Of a stretch of DNA of 64,000 bases, positions 25,810-32,627 are shown piece by piece (position 1 is the stretch's first letter; every line of letters starts with the position of its first letter). Origin of the DNA: Halictus rubicundus (Eukaryota > Arthropoda > Insecta > Hymenoptera > Halictidae). Below the pieces are notes generated by a model, which was given only the letters and a program-made list of their open reading frames with translations, was not told the origin of the DNA and searched no databases. The stretch is from contig NW_027488787.1 of assembly GCF_050948215.1 (NCBI RefSeq), positions 62,001-126,000 on the forward strand, written 5' to 3'. The position numbers and the translations under genes are program-made.

Positions 25810-25902
25810 GATCTAATCTAAATCTAAATCTCTAAATTTAAATCTAAATCTCTAAATCTATCCTTATCTAATCTAAATCTATCCTTATCCTATCTTATCT
25901 AA
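25810..25902. repeat. ATCTAA/TCTAAA microsatellite grading into TATCC
   Basis: Inside the 2.3-kb insertion a short array of ATCTAA and TCTAAATC units changes step by step into ATCTATCCTTATCC and TATCTTATC. The last part closely resembles the surrounding satellite although it lies within unrelated DNA. Confidence 0.75.
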
Positions 25903-26149
25903 AATTTTTTTTTAATTCTTATTTTATTTTTCTCGTTTAGCCTACGACCTACTTTAATTTGATTAACTAGGAACGCCTTAAAGGTAATCTATATATTACT
26001 CTTATACCTAATGTTAATCTATCTATTACTCCTATGCTTAATATATATCGTATTTTCGAGTAAATTCGCGTGCGCAGGTTTTTTATATAGAGGTTACCTT
26101 TCTATAAATAGTTTGCTCAAGTTTCCTAGCAACTGGAACTAATATTGGG

Positions 26150-26560
26150 TACTTAATTTTTTAAGTTTCGGGAATTTTCACAAGAGAGAAGTGGGGTTTC
26201 TTGGGTTATTAACCCCCCCTTTTTCTTCTCTTGTCGTAAAGCCCTTGTGGTTCGCGAAACGCGGCCTATGAAAAATTTTTTCGAAAAACGTTTATTTCTT
26301 ATCGAAAAAGTGGTTATCTCGGTAAATAGTGGGGGTAGCCGGATTTTTTTCCCACGACGGCTCGTTTCGTAGGTCTCGGCTTCCTCTTTTTAGTTCTTTA
26401 TTTTAAGTTCCGGTAGGTCCTAATAATCTACCCCTCCTCCTCGTTTTCTCCGAACTGGGTGGGAATTCACGAAAGTCGTTTGCAGGGGGGAGAAGATTTC
26501 TCCTCTTCCACCCCTGGTTACTGCCCGTCCTCGGAAATACTCGTCTCTCGATTTTCGTGA
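26150..26560. repeat. Diverged internal repeat of the 2.3-kb insertion, unit 1
   Basis: Landmarks in order are CAAGAGAGAAGTGGGG (26181), AGTGGGGGTAGCC (26328), AGGGGGGAGAAGATTTCTCC (26484) and a CCTCGGAAATAC string. The same order occurs in unit 2, shifted by 554 bp for the first two landmarks and 707 bp for the third. The G-rich tracts are all on the + strand. Confidence 0.75.
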
Positions 26561-26719
26561 CGATCCGATTACTTTTCGCGATTACCCTAATCGATAAACG
26601 ACCGTTCTCGCTTTATATCCGGTGTGTCGTTTTATTCTTCCTGTGTCTCTATACACTTTTCCTATCTATCGGCCTATTCTACCTGGCACTTGCCTACTCT
26701 AAGTGTTCGTACGCTATTT

Positions 26720-27275
26720 TTTTTTAGGTACCTTCAAGAGGGAAGTGGGGGTTTTTCTCTTATGAACACCCACTTTTTATTTCTTTATCGTATAGCCCTT
26801 TGGCTCCCTGTTCCGCGGCGTGTAGAGAATTTTTTCAAAAAACGTGCCCTTTTCTTTGTAAAAACGGTTTTTTCGTGAAGTAGTGGGGGTAGGCGGTTCG
26901 TGACGCAATCACGGGGTTTCTTCGAACCCCCCCCCCCCCACACCTACTATACGAAACCCGGCACTAAAGGGGGCCACGTATTCGGAATTTATTATTTTCT
27001 TAAAATACTTTTTAGTCACCCTATATACGCTAAACCTAAAGTTTTTCCGATTGGGGTGTATGTGGGCTCGTTCTATCCGTCTTGGCTTCGGTATTATTTT
27101 TAACTAAACACGGCCCTGAATTCTTTCCGAAAATCCCCCTCCCTTTCCTGGTTTCTCGGAAACGGGCGGTCTAATTGAAAAATTTGTTTCAGGGGGGAGA
27201 AGATTTCTCCGCTTTTCGCGTCTCTTGTAGCCCGCCCTCGGAAATACCTGATTCTCGAATTTGAAGGGTCTAGTA
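26720..27275. repeat. Diverged internal repeat of the 2.3-kb insertion, unit 2
   Basis: This unit has the same landmark order as unit 1 with substitutions (CAAGAGGGAAGTGGGGG at 26735, AGTGGGGGTAGGC at 26882, AGGGGGGAGAAGATTTCTCC at 27191). It carries about 150 bp of extra sequence between the second and third landmarks, including a C-only tract near 26930. The duplication is clearly older than the insertions' LTR pairs. Confidence 0.75.
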
Positions 27276-27732
27276 TGATTTTATGTCTTTTGACCTAATT
27301 CAAAAAATTTTTAAAACAAGGTTTTATCCGGATGGTATCTCTATTTTTGCTTTGGCCCTGCTATAATACGGAGTCTTTGTCCTACCTTTATGCTTTGACC
27401 GACCCCTTGCGATTCTTTTCTCCTTCTCTCTTTCCGTCCTCGTCTTTCGGCAAAGCTTTGTTCACTGCGTATTTTATCCTCACTTTGTCTCTCTCACGGT
27501 CCGCGTCGAAAAAAGAATTTTATAGCACGTCTTCGCCGTGATCTCGTGAGTTAATTTTATTTCTGCGCACTTATTTCAGTTTGTTTTAATCGTTTCACCC
27601 GTTATACTATAGTTAGAATCGATCTAGTTGTTAACCAAAGTTTCTAAAATTCTCATAGTCCTTTAGTTTCTTTTGATTTTAACCGACCGAATTCACTACA
27701 TATGTTTCTTACGAAAAATATCGCGGTATCCG

Positions 27733-27746
27733 CCCTTATAAAAGGG
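27733..27746. promoter_or_regulatory. Near-palindromic TATA-like element
   Basis: CCCTTATAAAAGGG reads as a TATA-type box on both strands. It is followed on + by a small hairpin, GGCTTTTCAGCC at 27748-27759. It lies about 150 bp inside the presumed 5' end of the minus-strand insertion. It could be a leftover promoter, but no transcript start is visible. Confidence 0.35.
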
Positions 27747-27897
27747 AGGCTTTTCAGCCAAAAAGCGCGTTACTGCGAGTAATTTAATTCACTTATTACT
27801 TGGCAATTCGAAATATAAAAAACGTTCGTAATCTATTTTCAAAGTCCCGAAATTGCTCAGCTAATGTCCGCACTGAGTGGTAGCTCGATTCGTTCTC

Positions 27898-27913
27898 ATT
27901 CTCTATCCTATCC
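27898..27913. other. Target-site duplication of the 2.3-kb insertion, right copy
   Basis: This is an exact 16-bp repeat of 25601-25616. Confidence 0.7.
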
Positions 27914-27932
27914 TATCCTCTATCCTATCTTA

Positions 27933-27936
27933 TCCT
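27933..27936. other. Target-site duplication of the Gypsy element, left copy
   Basis: TCCT before the left LTR matches TCCT at 32624-32627 after the right LTR. Removing the element leaves TATCTTATCCTCAATCC, a string that exists intact elsewhere in this satellite (for example near 33500). Confidence 0.8.
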
Positions 27937-28215
27937 TGTGGGAGTCGGGTGAAATGACTGAGGCCGTGTTCGCGGGTATACGTCTTTATTCGTCGGTGGA
28001 CCTTCAACCGTCCTATACCGACGTTCGCGAGCGAGTGTCGATCGCATGCCTTTGACCAACCGATTCTCCCTCGCGTCAGTCGATTGTTTAGCAGATGGCG
28101 ACCGTCCCCGAAGCCGATCTTCACGTGTTTCGCTGCGGCTTTCCGAGGACGGTCGCCGCCGCGTATACATTGTATGTTGTCGGTGGTCGGCGTGCTCTTT
28201 GCGCGGGCCGCCACA
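27937..28215 (-). repeat. 3' LTR of the Gypsy element
   Basis: This is a 279-bp repeat with TG...CA ends, matching 32345-32623 at a shift of 4408 bp. The differences are G at 27975 (C at 32383) and G at 28203 (T at 32611). A minus-strand AATAAA at 27985-27990 lies about 48 bp before the LTR end and is well placed as the poly(A) signal. Confidence 0.95.
28098..28156. other. Long hairpin inside the Gypsy LTR (left copy)
   Basis: GCGACCGTCC at 28098-28107 is the exact reverse complement of GGACGGTCGC at 28147-28156. The pairing continues inward with CGAAGCCG against CGGCTTTCCG, giving a stem of roughly 18 bp with one or two bulges. The same structure occurs at 32506-32564 in the other LTR. It could act in polyadenylation, dimerisation or translation control; no function is shown. 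Confidence 0.75.
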
Positions 28216-28329
28216 TCACCCCCCTTGGTGAAATTAGGGGTTCGCTCGCTTTTATTTATCGCTACAAGTTTACTATTTACAATACTATATACATTGTTGC
28301 TTACTAACTACTTACACTAATGACTAAAT
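28216..28329 (-). other. Polypurine tract and 3' untranslated part of Gypsy
   Basis: The minus strand directly before the 3' LTR reads AAGGGGGGTGA (28216-28226), a typical polypurine primer for plus-strand DNA. The rest, up to the pol stop, is AT-rich and holds nothing recognisable. Confidence 0.8.
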
Positions 28330-31300
28330 CTAAGGAGTCGCCGCATAGCGGTCGGGAAAATGAACGCGCCTTCCCGATCTTGTCGAGCGTTCGATTCGCT
28401 CGCCCGTCCTGGGGACCGGAGCATCGCTGTTGACCCCCCGCGGCGAGGGCCTGTCCGGTGTACCCTGCTCGTCGTCGTTCAGCAGGTACGCGGGTTTGAG
28501 GCGATCTAACGACACCGGAACCACTCGATCTTTAACACGAATGTTAAAGTGTTTCGGGTGCCGCTCAATCACCTCGTAAGGACCGTCGTACGCAGGCTGC
28601 AAAGCACTTTTCAGTGCGCCGTGCCTCACGAACACCTGCGTCGTCGTATTGAGGTCCTTGAATATAAATGTTTTCTTTTTTCCGTGGCGCGTTACAGGCG
28701 TCGGACGCAACCCACGGAAATGTTCGCGTAATCTCGCGATGAACGCCTCGTCGTTAACGTTCGCGTCTCGCCGGTCTAAAAGAAGCTCGCCCGGTAGGCG
28801 AATCGGTTCGCCGTAAACCATTTCGGCGGAGGTCGCTTGAATGTCCTCCTTCCAGGCGGCTCGAATGCCCAGAAGGACGATCGGCAACGCGTCGGCCCAG
28901 CTGTCCGCGTGGCAAACGATTGCCGCTTTCAGCTGGCGGTGGAATCGCTCCACCATGCCGTTTGCCGCCGGGTGGTACGCGGTCGTACGGAGGTGTTTCG
29001 TACCGATAAGGTGCGACAACTGCTTGAACAACGCAGATTCAAATTGTCGCCCTTGATCGGTAGTGATTCGGTGGGGTGTACCGTATCGGGCGATCCACCC
29101 CGAAAATAACGCGTACGCCACCGTCTCGGCGGTGATGTTTTCGACGGGGAACGCCTCCGGCCAGCGCGTGTAACGATCGACGCACGTCACGCAGTATCGA
29201 TATCCCCTCGACATCGGCAACGGGCCTACTATGTCCACGTGGACGTGTTCGAAACGCGCCGAAGGAATTCGAAAAGTACCGACCGGAGCAGACACGTGTC
29301 TACCCGTTTTCGCCCGTTGGCATGGTACGCACGCTCGTGCCCAGGCTTTGCAATCTTTTTGCATACCTGGCCAAACGAATCTTTGTGCAACCAATTTCGC
29401 GGTCGCCTTGGCACCGGGGTGCGCAAGATTGTGTAGCGACGTGAACACGTGTTCTCGGAACTCCCTCGTTACGAATGGTCGTAACGCGGAAGTCGAAACG
29501 TCGCAGTACAACTCAGTGTTGTCGCTCGGTAATTCTATTTTCTTGATATTAAGAGAGGAGTCGGGTGATCGCAGGAGCGTTCGGAGCTCCTCGTCCTCTC
29601 GCTGCGATTTCGCGAGTTTCGCGTAATCTATCGCGGTAGAGATCTCCGCTATCCGGGACAGAGCATCGGCGACCACGTTGTCTCGACCGGCCACATGCCG
29701 AATGTCGGTCGTGAATTGGCCGATGAGGTCCAGATAGCGGAACTGTCGCGGCGTATGTTTTTCGGGGCGCTGCGCGAACGCGAAAGTTATGGGCTTATGG
29801 TCGGTAAAAACCGTGAATTCGCGACCCTCGACCATATGCCGAAAATACCGTACAGCCTTGTATATCGCGAGCAGTTCCCGATCATACGGACTGTATTTGC
29901 GCTCGGCCGCCGTTAACTTCTTTGTAAAGAAAGCCAACGGCTGCCATCCGTCGCGTGACCGCTGCTGCAACGCAGCGCCTACCGTGAAATCCGATGCGTC
30001 GCTGAAGATCGCAAGGGGCAGCGTGGTGTCGGGATGGGCCAGAAGAGCTGCGTGCGCCAGGCTTTCCTTGCACCTCTCGAAGGCCTCGATTCGCTCCGGA
30101 GTCCATGTCACCGGTGCTCGTCCCTTCACGTCACCCTGGAGGGCCGCGTTGAGTGGCGCCTGCATCTCGGCGGCCGTTCGCACGAATCGTCGATAAAAGT
30201 TTATTACGCCCAGAAACTGTCGCAGCTCTTTCACCGTTTCCGGGCGCGGGAAAGTTCGAATCGCTTCGACTTTCTCTGGAAGCGGTCGGGTACCGTGCGC
30301 GGACACTGCGTAGCCGAGAAACGTCACCTCCGGCGCACCGAACACACACTTCGCACAATTGACGAGCACCCCGTACTCGTTTAGGCGGGAAAAAAGTTCG
30401 CGTAGGTGCTCTTCGTGTTCCTCGACTGAGCTCGATGCGACCAGAATATCGTCTATGTAAACGTAGCACCAGTCGAGGCCGCGTAACACTTCGTCCATAA
30501 ACCGCTGGAATGTCTGCGCTGCGTTTCGAAGTCCGAAAGACATCCAGGGGAATTCAAACAGACCAAACGGGGTCGTGATCGCGGTTTTCGCGATGTCCTG
30601 CGGGTTCACCGGTATCTGGTTGTATGCGCGCACCAAGTCTATCGTAGAAAACACGCTTTTTCCCCCCAAGCGCTGCGCGAAATCTTCGATGTGCGGCACC
30701 GGATATTTGTCCGCGATTGTTCTCGCGTTTAATGCGCGGTAATCCCCGCACGGTCGCCACTCGCCGCTTTTCTTCGGTGTCGGGTGTAGGGCCGATGACC
30801 AACAGCTTTCGGATCGGCGCGCTGTTCCGTCCCTCACCATCGCCTCGAATTCCGCCTTAGCGATGCGGAGTTTATCCGGGGCCAGCCGACGGGGCTTGCA
30901 CGATACCGGCGGGCCTGGCGTCGTCCGGATGTGGTGCTTCGTCGCGTGTTTGGCCGTGCGGTGTCCTCCCGACGGCCTCGTGAGGTCCGGGAATCCCGCG
31001 AGGATCCTGTGGTAGGTGGACTCACCGGAAATCGCCTTCACGCTATCGGCGCAACACGTCACTATACGACCAGCCGCCGACAGCGTCGTGACACCGTCTA
31101 TTAGTTTTTTCGCGCGCATATCGACTAGGAGTCCGTAATGGCTCAAAAAATCGGCGCCGATTATCGGGGTTGTAACGTCCGCGATCACAAACCGCCACGA
31201 AAAGTCCCGACGCAGGCCGAAGTTCAACGCGAACCTCACGGAGCCGTACGTCGTGATCGTTGAACCGTTCGCGGCGTAAAGTTCATATGCCGTCCTTTCG

Positions 31301-31521
31301 CGTGCACCACTCACACGCGAACGCGGGAAAACGCACAGGTCGGATCCTGTGTCCACCATGAAGGTGATTTTTGTTGTCCGATCCGTCACGAACAGGCGGC
31401 TTGTAGCCGGCGCAGAGTCGTTCGCCGCCATCAACGACCGTCCCGCCGGTTTTCCGCCGCCTGGGAACACGGGTCGCGGCACTTCCTCGCGGCGGGACCA
31501 TGCTTCCAGTGGTACCAGCAT
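28330..31521 (-). CDS. Pol polyprotein of Ty3/Gypsy retrotransposon
   Basis: This is an intact frame of 1063 residues counted from the first in-frame ATG. The frame itself opens after a TGA at 31528-31530, so translation probably enters from gag by a -1 shift instead of using that ATG. Domains in order: aspartic protease with D57-T-G; reverse transcriptase (about 210-400) with D295 and Y355-I-D-D; RNase H (about 500-625) with D508, E549, D574 and D619; integrase zinc site H697-H701-C731-C734; integrase core D763, D822, E858 with the canonical 35-residue D-E gap. A GPY module follows at 980-982 and the tail is basic, with no chromodomain. It carries out maturation, cDNA synthesis and integration. 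All catalytic residues are present and no stop interrupts the frame. Confidence 0.96.
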   Translation of the reverse strand: MLVPLEAWSRREEVPRPVFPGGGKPAGRSLMAANDSAPATSRLFVTDRTTKITFMVDTGSDLCVFPRSRVSGARERTAYELYAANGSTITTYGSVRFALNFGLRRDFSWRFVIADVTTPIIGADFLSHYGLLVDMRAKKLIDGVTTLSAAGRIVTCCADSVKAISGESTYHRILAGFPDLTRPSGGHRTAKHATKHHIRTTPGPPVSCKPRRLAPDKLRIAKAEFEAMVRDGTARRSESCWSSALHPTPKKSGEWRPCGDYRALNARTIADKYPVPHIEDFAQRLGGKSVFSTIDLVRAYNQIPVNPQDIAKTAITTPFGLFEFPWMSFGLRNAAQTFQRFMDEVLRGLDWCYVYIDDILVASSSVEEHEEHLRELFSRLNEYGVLVNCAKCVFGAPEVTFLGYAVSAHGTRPLPEKVEAIRTFPRPETVKELRQFLGVINFYRRFVRTAAEMQAPLNAALQGDVKGRAPVTWTPERIEAFERCKESLAHAALLAHPDTTLPLAIFSDASDFTVGAALQQRSRDGWQPLAFFTKKLTAAERKYSPYDRELLAIYKAVRYFRHMVEGREFTVFTDHKPITFAFAQRPEKHTPRQFRYLDLIGQFTTDIRHVAGRDNVVADALSRIAEISTAIDYAKLAKSQREDEELRTLLRSPDSSLNIKKIELPSDNTELYCDVSTSALRPFVTREFREHVFTSLHNLAHPGAKATAKLVAQRFVWPGMQKDCKAWARACVPCQRAKTGRHVSAPVGTFRIPSARFEHVHVDIVGPLPMSRGYRYCVTCVDRYTRWPEAFPVENITAETVAYALFSGWIARYGTPHRITTDQGRQFESALFKQLSHLIGTKHLRTTAYHPAANGMVERFHRQLKAAIVCHADSWADALPIVLLGIRAAWKEDIQATSAEMVYGEPIRLPGELLLDRRDANVNDEAFIARLREHFRGLRPTPVTRHGKKKTFIFKDLNTTTQVFVRHGALKSALQPAYDGPYEVIERHPKHFNIRVKDRVVPVSLDRLKPAYLLNDDEQGTPDRPSPRGVNSDAPVPRTGERIERSTRSGRRVHFPDRYAATP

Positions 31522-31527
31522 CTGCCG
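31431..31527 (-). promoter_or_regulatory. gag-pol overlap, probable -1 frameshift window
   Basis: The pol frame is open from 31527 while gag continues to 31431. Going from the gag frame to the pol frame requires a shift of -1. The minus-strand string GGAAAAC at 31449-31455, six codons before the gag stop, is the only A-rich candidate. It is not a classic X-XXY-YYZ heptamer, so the exact slip site is uncertain. Confidence 0.55.
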
Positions 31528-32246
31528 TCACCAGGTGGTACCTCGTCGCTTCGGCTTCGCGACTTCGACGCCCTTCTTTCGCGAGGACCGCGCGACTTGG
31601 ACCGCGCGCGGCGGGTGTCCATACCGACGCGAAGGGCCGCGATTTCGCGGCGGAGTTCCGCTATCAACGCCTGGGTCTCGTCCATTCGACTCGTCGATGC
31701 GGCGTTGACCTGCGGACGAGACGACACCTCGATGACGGCATCGGCGAGGGCTGCGAGGTCGGACAGCGGGTCCCTCCGTCTCGTCACTAGCACAGTTTGT
31801 ACGTTCGTTGGCAGCCGCGCCATCCACAGCGTCTTCAGGAACTCGTCTGTCACGGCACCGGCGGCGAGGCCCTGCAGGCGTCGCAGGAAGACAGAAGGCT
31901 TCCGGTCCCCGATCTCCTCGTGTTCCAGCAGGTTTCGGATGTCCTGTTCCTTGGAATCCGCGATTCGCCGTACGAGCTCCGTCTTGAGCGTTTCGTACAT
32001 ATTGCTTTCCGGCGGGCTGCCGATAATGTCGACCACTACGTCAGCGTACTTGTTCTCCAAGTTCGCTGTGACGTAGTGGTACTTTGTGACGTCCTGCGTG
32101 ATCCCAGACAGGACGAACTGGGATTCCAATTGCTGGAACCATATTCGTGGGTTCTTTTCCCAGAACGGTGGGATTTTTATGGCCACTCGTGCTACGCCCG
32201 CCAAGGGTACGACGTTGGCGTTACCGGGCGCTAGCGGGTCAGTCAT
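31431..32246 (-). CDS. Gag protein of Ty3/Gypsy retrotransposon
   Basis: This 271-residue frame begins at the first ATG after the primer-binding site. Residues about 22-180 form the capsid-type region, with the start IPPFWEKNPRIWF typical of arthropod Gypsy Gag. A basic, Ser/Arg-rich stretch (about 211-233) precedes one CHCC zinc finger, C243-H246-C256-C260 (spacing 2-9-3), instead of the common CCHC knuckle. It would form the particle and package the RNA. Its 3' end overlaps the pol frame by about 90 nt, and pol lies in the -1 phase. Confidence 0.93.
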   Translation of the reverse strand: MTDPLAPGNANVVPLAGVARVAIKIPPFWEKNPRIWFQQLESQFVLSGITQDVTKYHYVTANLENKYADVVVDIIGSPPESNMYETLKTELVRRIADSKEQDIRNLLEHEEIGDRKPSVFLRRLQGLAAGAVTDEFLKTLWMARLPTNVQTVLVTRRRDPLSDLAALADAVIEVSSRPQVNAASTSRMDETQALIAELRREIAALRVGMDTRRARSKSRGPRERRASKSRSRSDEVPPGDGRCWYHWKHGPAARKCRDPCSQAAENRRDGR

Positions 32247-32322
32247 CGCTGCGTTCCGTAATTAATTTTTTTATGCACCCGAACTGCACACTACCGCGGT
32301 TCGCTCTGCCTTTGCGCGACAG

Positions 32323-32340
32323 ATCACGTCGGGGTCACCA
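32323..32340 (-). promoter_or_regulatory. Primer-binding site for tRNA-Trp
   Basis: The + strand reads ATCACGTCGGGGTCACCA, which is the 3' end of animal tRNA-Trp(CCA) including CCA. The element RNA pairs with it over 18 nt beginning TGGTGACCCC, four bases from the 5' LTR. The tRNA identity is from memory of the conserved sequence. Confidence 0.85.
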
Positions 32341-32344
32341 ATTA

Positions 32345-32623
32345 TGTGGGAGTCGGGTGAAATGACTGAGGCCGTGTTCGCGCGTATACGTCTTTATTCG
32401 TCGGTGGACCTTCAACCGTCCTATACCGACGTTCGCGAGCGAGTGTCGATCGCATGCCTTTGACCAACCGATTCTCCCTCGCGTCAGTCGATTGTTTAGC
32501 AGATGGCGACCGTCCCCGAAGCCGATCTTCACGTGTTTCGCTGCGGCTTTCCGAGGACGGTCGCCGCCGCGTATACATTGTATGTTGTCGGTGGTCGGCG
32601 TGCTCTTTGCTCGGGCCGCCACA
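32345..32623 (-). repeat. 5' LTR of the Gypsy element
   Basis: This is the upstream LTR in the element's direction, 279 bp, with the same hairpin as its partner (32506-32564) and two substitutions relative to it. Confidence 0.95.
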
Positions 32624-32627
32624 TCCT
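32624..32627. other. Target-site duplication of the Gypsy element, right copy
   Basis: TCCT follows the right LTR and matches 27933-27936. Confidence 0.8.

Larger units (their letters stand above)
25617..27897 (-). mobile_element. Unidentified non-coding retroposed segment with poly(A) tail
   Basis: This 2281-bp AT-rich segment interrupts the satellite. On the minus strand it ends in a run of 11 A (T at 25617-25627), and it is flanked by a 16-bp perfect duplication. Both features point to LINE-type retroposition of an RNA transcribed from the minus strand. It lacks TG...CA ends and a short target duplication, which argues against a solo LTR. I find no convincing protein: no minus-strand frame of 60 codons, and only short, low-complexity + frames (26624-26878, 27332-27541). 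It could be a retrocopy of a long non-coding RNA, a 5'-truncated non-coding part of a LINE, or a composite non-autonomous element. It contains two diverged internal repeats and a microsatellite, listed separately. No gene family is recognised. Confidence 0.7.
27898..27936. repeat. 39-bp satellite remnant between insertions 2 and 3
   Basis: This short piece of TATCC satellite is bounded on the left by the 2.3-kb insertion and on the right by the Gypsy LTR. It contains the right target duplication of the first and the left target duplication (TCCT, 27933-27936) of the second. Confidence 0.9.
27937..32623 (-). mobile_element. Full-length Ty3/Gypsy LTR retrotransposon
   Basis: This 4687-bp element lies on the minus strand. 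In its own direction it has a 5' LTR (32345-32623), a tRNA-Trp primer-binding site, gag, pol in the -1 frame, a polypurine tract and a 3' LTR (27937-28215). The domain order protease-RT-RNase H-integrase defines Ty3/Gypsy. The LTRs differ at two of 279 sites and both frames are open, so insertion was recent. There is no envelope frame. The CHCC finger in Gag together with a tRNA-Trp primer resembles the Kabuki/CsRn1 lineage; this placement is inference from remembered family traits. Confidence 0.96.

Noticed and set aside
26624..26878. 84-codon frame in the 2.3-kb insertion
   Set aside because: It is Phe/Leu/Ser-rich from T-rich DNA, spans the junction region of the internal repeat and has no counterpart in the other unit.
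25617..27897. Solo LTR of a large LTR element
   Set aside because: The ends are not TG...CA, the flanking duplication is 16 bp instead of 4-6, and one end is poly(A).
27864..28055. 63-codon + strand frame across the Gypsy LTR boundary
   Set aside because: It joins satellite and LTR sequence by chance and has no domain.
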